From Apiotrichum sp. Y4204 (Eukaryota; Basidiomycota; Tremellomycetes; Trichosporonales; Trichosporonaceae), in the NCBI GenBank assembly GCA_025531455.1, contig JAMYHL010000034.1, positions 62,001 through 126,000 of the forward strand: a stretch of 64,000 nt of DNA, read 5' to 3'. Positions 21,712 through 31,645 of the stretch are shown piece by piece. The translations under genes and the position numbers were made by a program. Every line of letters begins with the position of its first letter. Positions within the stretch are counted from its first letter, which is position 1. The notes beneath the pieces were generated by a model. It had not been told where the DNA came from. It ran no database searches and was given only the letters and a program-made list of their open reading frames with translations.

Positions 21712-24325
21712 CTAGATGTCCTTGTTGTCTGTCTCCTTGGTGACGAGCTCGGGCTCACCCTCCTTCTTCTCCGCCTCCTTGAGGCGCTTGACGTCCTCCT
21801 GGTGCTCGTCGAGCTGCTTTTCGATGTAGATGTCCATCTCGTCATTCGTCTCGCTGCAAGCGTTAGTACCGTGTTCCTGGATCCGCAACTCTCTCTCTCG
21901 CCACTTACAAGGGCCGCTTGCCGAGGAGGTTGCGCATGTCCTCGCGGGTGATGACCTCCTTCTCGAGCAGGAGCTGGGCGACCTTCTCGACGTCGTCCTT
22001 GTGCTTGGTCAGGAGCTCGGTGGTGCGCGCGTGCGCCTCGACGACCATCTTCTTGACGGCGCGGTCGAGGGCCTCGGCGGTCGACTCGGAGAAGGGCTTC
22101 TGGAACTGCTCCTGCTCGCGGTTGCCGTACGAGATCGGGCCAATCTCGGGGTTCATGCCGTAGTTGGCACACACCTCAAACGCCATCTTGGTGATCTTCT
22201 GGAGGTCGTCCTGAGCACCAGTGGTGATGCGCCCGAAGAAGATCTCCTCGGCAACACGGCCACCGAGGGTCATGCACATGCGGTCCTGGAGCTGCTCGGT
22301 CGAGAAGAGGAAGCGCTCCTTGGGGAGGTACTGCGCATAACCGAGGGCACCGACACCACGGGGTATGATCGACACCTTGAGGAGCGGGTCGGCATACTCG
22401 AGGAACCAGCCGCAGACGGCGTGGCCAGCCTCGTGGTACGCGACCGTCTTCTTCTCCTCCTTGCCGAGCACACGCGACTTGCGCTCAAGACCAGCAATAA
22501 CACGCTCGATGGCACCGTCAAAGTCGGCCTCGGAGACGAACTCGCCGGAATGGCGGGCAGCGCGGAGAGCGGCCTCGTTACAGACGTTGGCAATGTCGGC
22601 ACCCGAGAAGCCAGGGGTGAGGAGCGCGAGCTTCTCGGCTATAGAGTCGAGGGTGAGGTTGGGGGCGAGAATAAGCGGGCCAAGGTGCACCTTGAAGATC
22701 TGGCGACGGCCAGAAATGTCAGGGCGGTCGATGGCAATGTGACGGTCGAAACGGCCGGGACGCATAAGCGCCGGGTCGAGGACGTCGGGACGGTTGGTAC
22801 CGGCCAGGACGACAATGTGCTCCTTGCCACTGAAGCCGTCCATCTCAACCAGAAGCTGGTTGAGGGTCGACTCGCGCTCGTCGTTACCGCCAAACTGTCC
22901 GCCCTTGCCACGCGCCTTTCCGATTGCGTCAATCTCATCGATAAAGATGATGCAGGGAGCGTTCTTCCGCGCAGTGGAAAACAGGTCACGGACACGCGAG
23001 GGACCGACACCGACGAACATTTCGACAAACTCCGATCCGGAAACCGACAGGAACGGCACCTTGGCCTCACCGGCAGTCGCCTTTGCAAGCAGGGTCTTTC
23101 CGGTACCGGGTGGGCCGGAGAGAATGGCACCGCGGGGGATCTTGGCACCGAGCTTCTCGTACTTGGACGGCTCCTTGAGGAATTTGACAAACTCCATAAT
23201 CTCCTCCTTTGCCTCGTCCATGCCTGCGACGTCACGGAAGCGGACGGCAATGTCCGTCTCCTCGTTGAACATCTTGGCCTTGGACTTGCCGACGCCGAAG
23301 ATACCACCACCAGGGCCGCCACCGACGCCCGAGCTACCCCTGCGGGCCATCCAGAGGAGGAGACCGGCTATGAGCAGAGTGGGCGCAAAGTGCATGGCCA
23401 TCTGGAACGCGGATGTCTCGTCGTGGTACGACACCGGGATGCGCTCCGCAGGAGGGATGCCAAGCTCGTCCTGGGTCTCGCGGAGAAGCGTCTCAAAGGC
23501 CTCGAGAGAACCAATGGTAAAGGTGTACGGCGCGGGGCCAGACGCTGGTGACGGGAGTGCGGAGCCGCCGGACGATGTCGTCGTGCTGCCAGTGTTGGGA
23601 ATCGGGTTGTGGAGGTAGACGCGAACACGAGTACGGTTCACGACCTCGAGCTGCGACACGAGACCGCGAGCGAGGAGCGAGTTCCGGCTGGGAAATGTCA
23701 GACGCCGAATCTCATACACCGATTCCGAATCCGCCGCAGGTCGGGTGGCATTTCGCTTGATGACTCACAACTCCTGCCAGGTAATCTCGCGTGCGCGCGC
23801 GTCGTTCGGGGCGGTGAGCGAGTACAGAGCGTATGTACTATATATCAGCATACGATCACCCGACATTACTCACGAAAGAACGGCAAGAAGCAGCTGGTTG
23901 GGCGTCATGCCCTGCCATCCTGGTCCGCCAGGTCCGCCGGTACCTGCCTTCTTCTTGCCACCTCCGCCGCCGCCTCCGCCTCCCTTGCCGCCCTTATCCA
24001 GTTCGTCGCTGAGACGCGGCCTGCGCTCTGCCCAGGAGCCGCCCTCCTCCTCTGCGCCGGGCTGCGGCGCTTCCGGCTCTTTGTTCGGCGCAGACGGCTC
24101 GCCGCCGTCAGGCTTGGCGGCCGACGCCCCCCGCTTCGCCTTGCCCCCAAACACCGTCTCGAGGCCCGACGGCGTGGGCGTGTTCTGTGACGGGCGCGGC
24201 GACTGCGACGACTTGTACCGCAGCGCAGATAGCGACCAAGATGCGCGCGGCACGGCCGGCATGCCTGACATCGCGGCGAGCCGGCTAGGGCCCGCCGCGA
24301 GACGGCGTAGCGGAAGGCGATACAT
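21712..24325 (-). CDS. AFG3: mitochondrial m-AAA protease subunit (Afg3/Yta12, FtsH family)
   Basis: ATP-dependent zinc metalloprotease of the inner mitochondrial membrane, facing the matrix; degrades unassembled proteins and processes MrpL32. Exons (minus): 24325-23874, 23837-23769, 23687-21909, 21853-21712 (813 aa). Order: Arg-rich mitochondrial presequence, a Gly/Lys linker, membrane helix 1 ([16 protein letters not shown]), an intermembrane-space domain, membrane helix 2 ([15 protein letters not shown]), Walker A GPPGTGKT (about 365-372), Walker B IIFIDEID (about 420-427), an SRH with GRFDRHI, and the zinc site HEAGH (about 592-596). It ends in a Lys/Glu-rich tail on a separate exon. Afg3 versus Yta12 assignment is not certain. 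Confidence 0.94.
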
Positions 24326-25078
24326 GTGCCTTTCGGTGTGGGTGTTGGTGTGTGCGACGTGCGCACGAAAGAGTGTGGGGGTTGGTGGTGGTGTTGAGTG
24401 GGAATGTGGTGGTGGAAATGAATAAACGTCGAGGTCTACCTTTGTGGGTCGATGGAAAGTGGAGTGGTGGCTCGCGCAGAAAGAGTTCTCGAGATGATGG
24501 CCGAAGGCCGGGTGAGTGGATCGCTGCAACCACTTTGCATGCACATGCGCGTTGTGCCAGACTGGCTCGGCACGGACCGCCGGCTTGTGTTGCTCCTGGC
24601 TGCCTGGCTGGGTGGCGAGCGGAAGCTTTTGGAAAAAGACGGACGTCGGCGTTATGCGTCTCCGGGCAGTGGTGGCTCTCACCCTGCGAGTTGTCCATCT
24701 CCATCTCCGCAGCCCCCGCGTCGCCAAGTATTCCGAAGCATTCTCGGGTCATCCCGCATCGACTTTACCCATCGTATTGCACACACACATCGCGCGCCGT
24801 CGGGCGTATCTACTCTGCAGACAGCTCACGCCGATATGCCGCAGTAAGTCATTGCTGCATGCGCCATATAGTATCTACGACCTTGTTTATTCGGAAGCGC
24901 GAGGGAGTGACGTCGGGATTAGGCGAGGACCGAGTTGAGCAACCAGGCTGGGATATATGCAGTCTCCATGGATTGACTAACGGTACTGATATGGTGACTA
25001 TTTAGGATGCGGAAACAGGCCGCCATGAACGAGGCCGCAAGGCTGTCTACGTTGACCTCAGAAGTCTTCAATGCCAAG
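24326..25078. other. intergenic
   Basis: Promoter side of the m-AAA gene and 3' side of the F-box-like gene. Short GTGTTGG/GGTGGTG runs lie next to the m-AAA start. No gene seen. Confidence 0.5.
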
Positions 25079-26203
25079 TCAAAGATCGTCCTCGCCAGAA
25101 TCGACGTCGTAAGTATCGTCGTAAAGATCGTCGTTGTCAAATTCGTAGTGGTCGAAAAAGTCGTTGTCGATGTCGCTGTTGACACAATACTCGTCAAGAT
25201 CATGGCAACTAAGGTGTTGCACAACATCAAGGTCAATGTCGGCTGTTACTTTGGCGTACTCGTCTTTGCTAAGAATTGCGACGTGTTTGAGGAGCTCCTC
25301 GAGGTACTCCTCGGGAGACTGTGGCCCCTCGATGTCCATGTGATGGAGGACCTGGTGGCGAAGCGCGTGCACGAAGTCACACGATGGACCAAGCTCATCA
25401 AGACCAACGAGAACGTGGTGGGCGTCGTTCGTCTCGATTAGATCGCATGTGTCTATCACCATGGGAGTGATATCGATATTGGAGAAGGTGCCGCGCCGCT
25501 GGAGGGCCTTATACTTGGGGAAGACGATGACAAACTCCTTGACGCTGTCGGGGAGATCGAGGACATTGAAGAAGTCGGCAACGGGAGTGTTTGAGCCACT
25601 CATATTGACGACAATTTTCGTGACGCCTTCAGGAACTTCTTCAATCTCGTCCCACGGATTCGGTTGGTCGTTATCCATATCGTCGTCCAAGCTCTCGAAG
25701 TAATCGAGGATTTCGTCGAGGTCGTCCTTCAACATGCCCAACGGACCGCGCTGGGTGTAGAAGAGAACCAACGTTTTGCAGGGGAACGGAAAGTACGGGG
25801 TGTAGGTTCGGGAATGGCGACATGGCACAATGCGGTACGTCTCGAGGTTGGGGAATGCAGGAGCGGCAATGCGAGCATCAAATTTCGTCGCGATCAGTCC
25901 TTTGAGCTCGACCATTGTCGTGTGTTTCGTGTAAGTAAGAATTCGCTCAAGCTGCTCTTCGAACGGCTCGGGATCGAGGTTGATCTCCTTGAGGCCAGGA
26001 ATACTCTTCCCTTCGGTCGTCAGAACCCAGAGTCCATTCATCGACGGATGAAGGTTGAGCTTCTCGCACATCAGGGATTCGACGCGTGTCTTGAGTGTCT
26101 TGCAAGTCTGGCGGGTCTGGATGAGGACGGACCAATCCGCATAGCTGAGAATACTGTCCACGATGTGTGGGAACGCGGAGTAGTCGATAGTTTTGGTCGT
26201 CAT
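25079..26203 (-). CDS. F-box-like protein, intronless, 374 aa
   Basis: A single uninterrupted frame. The N-terminus (FPHIVDSILSYADWSVLIQTR then TCKTLKTRVESLM) has the helix-helix pattern of an F-box, the Skp1-binding module of SCF ubiquitin ligases. The middle has strand-like segments (TYRIVPCR, KTLVLFYT, KIVVNMSGSN, KEFVIVFPK) spaced like a degenerate leucine-rich-repeat substrate domain. The C-terminus is very acidic (Asp/Glu/Tyr-rich) and ends SGEDDL. No introns, unlike most neighbours. The gene borders the 5.4 kb gene-free stretch. F-box assignment is by pattern only; a plain structural protein is possible. Confidence 0.58.
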   Translation of the reverse strand: MTTKTIDYSAFPHIVDSILSYADWSVLIQTRQTCKTLKTRVESLMCEKLNLHPSMNGLWVLTTEGKSIPGLKEINLDPEPFEEQLERILTYTKHTTMVELKGLIATKFDARIAAPAFPNLETYRIVPCRHSRTYTPYFPFPCKTLVLFYTQRGPLGMLKDDLDEILDYFESLDDDMDNDQPNPWDEIEEVPEGVTKIVVNMSGSNTPVADFFNVLDLPDSVKEFVIVFPKYKALQRRGTFSNIDITPMVIDTCDLIETNDAHHVLVGLDELGPSCDFVHALRHQVLHHMDIEGPQSPEEYLEELLKHVAILSKDEYAKVTADIDLDVVQHLSCHDLDEYCVNSDIDNDFFDHYEFDNDDLYDDTYDVDSGEDDL

Positions 26204-27460
26204 CGTCGGCGATGGATCTAAGAATGGGTGGCGGACCGAAGATGTGTGGATGGCGGTGAAGAGAAAGGAAGAAGGAAGGTGAGTCGAAGGTGTTTATATG
26301 TGACTGGATGACTGGATCAATAGTGTGTGCAGTGTGGAAATGGGAAACTTTCGGTGCGGGGAGACTGACAGCTGACAGTCTACTAATCCACAGCAATTCA
26401 GCAACTTGCAAGCCGTAGGCCAACAGCCAGCAGCCTACTGTAGCAGGTAGAGCACCAGCACTTGACCCGCATGATCCGCAGGATCACCTCCGGGCCTCGA
26501 GCCTCTTGTCCTGAAGCCTCTCCGACGCACGACGCGCAACGCTGAGGCCTGGGGCGCACAGCGATCCCGCAATCTTCGACGCTTGGGGACTCCCGCGGTC
26601 TCATTCAAGTCACGTTAACAGACTAGTCGCGCTGATCGTACCCCTTCCCCTTGCTGATCAGTTGCTGATCCTGTGCAGATCCTGCTTCTCGAGCTGGCAA
26701 CGCGGCGCTGGGGGTGGATCCGCAGTGAGCGCATCTCCTCGCGATGTTCAGCCGGCACACGATTGCACGATCAACTGTCTGCGCGTCTGCACGTCTGCGG
26801 ATCTGCGGCAGAGTTCGGTGCCCGGCGCAACATCCTTGGCTCACGGCCTCCGACTTCCAGTGATCAAGTTGCTAGGGTTTCAGACATTGCGACATTGAGA
26901 CCTCGAGAGATCGAGAGATCGAGAGTCGGTCCAGTCGGAATGTGAGCCCCCGTTTAAACTCCCAATCAGCTTTGTTATCCCCACCAAAGCCGATAGACAG
27001 TAAGTATTTTGGTAGCCGGTAGCCGGGACATTGACGCGTGGAAATGACCATTCTTCCTGACCTTAATGGGCTTGAGAAAGTAGAACACACGAATGCTCAC
27101 GCCGCTGCCGTTCTATAAAGACCTTTGACGATTCCTAACATGAGCATACGAGTAGAGTGCGCTTCACAGTAGCCTGGACCAGCCGGGCCGAGATCTACTG
27201 ACCTGTGACTCCAGCTGCTCGGCCGGGCGAGCAACGCGGCAACGGAAGGCAGCGGAACGTGATTGTAATTCCGACGTCCGAGGATCCGAGGATCCGAGAC
27301 TCACGACCAGCCGCAAGACCCGAGACGTCCGAGACAGCTTCACGATCGATCTCCGAACCGAGGATCTGGCCATCCGAAGCTCTTTTCATCAGCGAGCGCA
27401 CGAGGGAAGCAGAGATGCTGCCCGGCTCCTGGCCGCTCCGCAGGTCGCAAGATTACTGAA

Positions 27461-27499
27461 TCACTGGATCACTGGATCACTGGATCACTGGATCACTGG
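27461..27499. repeat. TCACTGGA tandem repeat (4.9 copies)
   Basis: Near-perfect 8-bp units TCACTGGA in the gene-free region; function unknown. Confidence 0.85.
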
Positions 27500-28383
27500 G
27501 TGGAGGCCAGGAGGCCATGCAAACGTGCGTGCTCGTGATTCCGTGCACGCCGTGCGAGCCTGCACCCTTGCGTACCCGTGCAGTCTTGCGGCGTGCGGGC
27601 TGGAGTCTGGGCGCAGCCGATTTAGTCATCAGCGCTCCGCGGCCCGTGCGGGGCATGTAACCTTCCAGCGGCCAGCGAACGGGCCTCGGTGCCTCGGAAT
27701 CTTGGACGTCAGGGCACCAAGGACGCGCATCCGGTGCCCGCTGGCACACTGGCACTATCATCTGGGCGTGCTCATTCAAGCGCTGCGGCATGCGGCAGTC
27801 TGGGTTGACTGGAGCGTGGGGAATGGACCCATGGAGCTTGGACTGTGGACGCTCAGCTTTACACAGCAACCTGTATACTTGACCTGATCTGCACCACCTT
27901 TGGCCCATCCCGTGAGAGGAAGAGACCGAAGATCCGAAGAGGGTTAGTTGCGATCGCTTGAATCGTCGGTTCCATATATGGTGACCGGACGATCATTGCA
28001 TGATCGAGATCTCTTATGGCTGGCTTCTGAGCAGACGTAATCGTTGCTGGACTGCTGCACTGCTGGTCTTCCTGCGCTTTCTGCGGCGCTGGGGCTTCGC
28101 TCCGTACTGATCATTGATCGTTGAGGACTGAACTATAGAACTATAACTTATCGATCTGACAGTGTAGGAAGAGGTGTGCTGGTGCGTTGGAGGTATACTG
28201 TACTGGTAGTTTCTCGTCACGCCGTCGCAGCCCAGAAGCCAGAGGCCAGAGACCAGCGGATGGTGCCCAGGTCCCCCAGCCATCCGGTTGATCCGGATCC
28301 AGTGACTAGCTCGCGGCCCGTGGGTCCGAGGATCGGAGGTGGATTAGGGAGTCATATGAGTCATGGAAGGAAGGTCAAACACG

Positions 28384-28436
28384 ACAGAGAAAGAGGGAAG
28401 GAGGAAAGAGGAAGGAAGGAAGGAAGGAGGGAGGGC
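28384..28436. repeat. purine-rich GGAAGGAA tract
   Basis: About 50 bases of almost pure A/G, including four GGAA units in a row. Tracts of this type can form unusual DNA structure or act as poly(dA:dT)-like promoter elements; no role is shown. Confidence 0.7.
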
Positions 28437-31400
28437 AGAGCGCCTGAGCTCGGAATAGGGACACTCTCGTGCTTCCGGATGCTGCCCGCGCCCCGATGCA
28501 GAAAGCTGAAAGGAGAGGCTACCCATGGGCGGGTGCTGGGCATGCTGGATAGCTGCAAGGTGAGCGCGGTGAGCATGGCAATTGAGATTTGAGACTGAGA
28601 TGCACATATGCAGAGCGAGCAGAGAACAGATGACAAACGACAACATGACAGATCCACCGACGCACGGACCGAGGTGGCCATACAGAGTACAAATTCCTCA
28701 ACACGTTATCTATCCACTCTCCACTCGATCAACTCGTGCACTCGTATCGACTCTCTCTCTCCACTCTGTCGGCTGTCACAAAAGTAGAAGTTCTCGAGGC
28801 CTTGAGGAATTACAGCTTTGCGGACAGTAACGACCGCTCATCCCCTGCGCCCTCACAATCATTGAGACTGTCACGCGATCGGGAGTTGAGAATCAGGATC
28901 TCAGGAGCCAGGAACGAGAGACCGCCGGTCTGCCGAACGTCGAACGGTAGGCTTCGGCGTGGCGTTGGAGCGTGACGGGCGAGGACAATGCCATCGACGT
29001 CGGGCCGGGCGATGAAACCTTTGATCCATTGACCTTCTGATACTTCGCGCACACTTACCAAAGGAGATCTGAGGATCCGAGGAGAGCGATTTCAATAGCA
29101 AGACGGTCCCAGCTGACGACGAAGAGATACCTTCTGATATGGGGGGCTCGCCGACCTGCCTTCTCCAAGCCTCAAGGGTATCCCGCCCTGTCTTCAACGT
29201 GTCGGCCGCGAGGAATCTCGAGAGCTGGGCTTCGGGGCCGAGACTGGTCGCTTGCAACTTACTGCCCTCTCCGCCACCCCCACACCGGCGACCGATCGAT
29301 CCGCTTCCTGGAACGCCTGGCAACCTCGCCCAAGTCCTGAATCACAGACTCTTTGATCGGGGATTAAGCCCAATTATTCGGAGCTCAGAGGTCTCGAGAC
29401 GGCAAACGAGAGCTGAGAGCTGTGTGCTTCTGGACTGACCAGTGGCCGGTGGACACCCAGGTTCGTCTGGCTCGACTTTTGGCCTTGTTGGGCAGACCTA
29501 AACTTGCAAATCGTGTAGCGTTCTGACTTCGGACTTACCCACTCAGTGATCTCTTTGAGAGATCCGATCGCATAATGAGCCGCACGGCCACGAGCTCCAT
29601 GACCTCTGCACACAGCACACAGGCTTGACAACGCCATACACGCCACAATCCGCGCGCCATTCACACATGATCACATCCATGGCCGTGGCCGAGCACGCAG
29701 TGGCCTGAGCGTCATGGACAAAGGAAGCTACCATGAAGGGAGCCCCCTTTATGGGCAGGCTGCGTGCCATGAGCAAAGGAACGTGGCAAGAAGGAAACGG
29801 TACAGCGGTGCTCGTCATCAACACCGATGACAACAGTGCACACCAGAAGGATTAAAGTAGCGCAACATTGCTGATCACGCTCATGAGATTCATCAGGAAG
29901 GGTAGACTCGCGGAGTCTGGCTCCCGCGCCCTGTCCTCGGCTTCTGATTGCTGGCTGATGGCACTTTTCCGTCAGCCATAACTCGTGGATTGCGACAGTG
30001 GCGGTGATGCGGCGGCATCAGTGACATGCTTCGGTGCAACTCACCCCTTGCTTCTCATGTTCCACACGCACGCGCACTGGTATCGGAGATGCGCCACGCA
30101 CGGCACGGCGCGACACAGTGCAACGCACCGTGACACGCGTCGATAGGAGAGGCAACTCGCATGCCGACGGCCTCATTGCAGGCACGCGGACTTGGTTGTC
30201 CGCTCCATAACATCCGCAAACTTGCAGGTCCATCAGCGTTGCTACTGTATCACTTACCATGCTTACTTGAAATCGCCGAGATGCTTACTTTAGACTACAA
30301 ATCGCGCCACCAGCCGCCTAAGCTGCCAACGGAGACTAGAACCTCACCACAGGGGGCCGAAGAGACAAAGTCACCGGATCTCGACGCTGGCTTCGGCGGT
30401 CCTTGCGGGGCGTCGCGGCGTTTTGCGTCGCCCGAGCTTCTAGAATTCGCACGTTGGAGAATTTGAAGATCAGCACAGAACGTTCGGAGATACCAACTTT
30501 CTAGACTTTATCAATTCGGAGCCTCGTTCGTGCGAGCCTGTGCCCAGTGACGAACGTGCGGCATGACAGGTACCACGGTGGTGGGTGCGGTCCGAAAACG
30601 AGATCTCGATCTCTGAACGATATGTAATTCCAGACATCAGTGCGCGCACAGTCCGCGTGGCGTCGGCACGAGCTGGCGAGCTGGCGCGTGATTGTAGACC
30701 TCATCCTCGGAGTGACACCCCTCTTACCGTTGCTTTTAGGCTTAGACTCTCACGTTCCTGACTCCTGGATCGCGCCCCGCCCATGTCTTGGCAGATGTGA
30801 ACCTCGTCTTCACCATGTCCACTCCACTTATCATCAACGGGGCTGCGGACGAACGAGATCCGGTTCCTACATTCCGAAAACGTGGCGTTTTGTACTTTCG
30901 GCCAGGATGGCCAGGCTGAGAGGCTTACAGATTGGGACAAGGTGGCGACGGAACATATCGGCGTCCGCGGCGCGCACGGCACGAGCATCCGAGGGGAAGG
31001 AGGCACAAGACCACCAAACGGCAAGAGCGGTTCGCTCGGTACGGTGACGAGGCACAGAGTGAGCACTATTTGTAGCGAGGCAGAGGACGACAGGGTGATA
31101 ACAAGTGTACATATATCATGAAATGTGTGGGTCGCATCCCGTGTCCCTCATCTCGGATCATCACATGCCCACACACGTTAATGGAAGCCACTGTCTCTCG
31201 TCGTTCACGTATAATATCTTAGATCCTTGACAAACACTTCTTTCTACGCTTTCCTCCAACGACGACTGACGTGAACACGTCTTTGGCCGGCAACAACACA
31301 ATCTCGGCTTACCGCTCGCCGCGTCGTGCGATCTAGCGTGATCCCGATCTCGATCTTGCATCTGCCACACATCATTTTGCCACACTCGATCCCAACATCG

Positions 31401-31645
31401 AGTGTCCCACCTCCACCACGCCTCGAGGTGCCACAAACGCGTCATCAGGATAATCCCGCAGTGGTGGGACAGACCTATTTCCGAATTCGGTCTATTGTTT
31501 GTGTCTTCCCTTTCCTGCCAGGAGCGGTCGAATCAGCCGGCCGCGTGAGAACCACCAGCCAGGAAGCTGGCAGCACTTGCCCAGCCAGCCGAAAAAATAG
31601 CCCCGCCCAGCGCAGCCAGAGCCTCCCCCTCCCCGGTCTCACATA

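Larger units (their letters stand above)
26204..31645. other. 5.4 kb region without a supportable gene
   Basis: I see no open frame with neighbour-like codon use or a spliceable series here. The sequence is rich in GATC and in a recurring word AGGATCCGAG with variants (27280-27298, 28326-28338, 29071-29082). It also holds an 8-bp tandem repeat (27461-27499) and a purine-only tract (about 28384-28436). It could be a long regulatory region of the Zn-cluster gene, eroded repeats, or host to non-coding RNA; none is shown. No tRNA (no GGTTCGANTCC B box) and no long terminal repeats were recognised by eye. Confidence 0.55.

Noticed and set aside
21830..23551. 573-codon open frame on the plus strand opposite the m-AAA protease
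   Set aside because: It mirrors the GC-rich coding strand of a clear FtsH-family gene; its own translation has no domain and no start or splice context. Antisense open frames are expected in such GC-rich genes.
26440..26500. tRNA-like string GTAGCAGGTAGAGCACCA in the gene-free island
   Set aside because: No GGTTCGANTCC-type B box and no cloverleaf pairing downstream.
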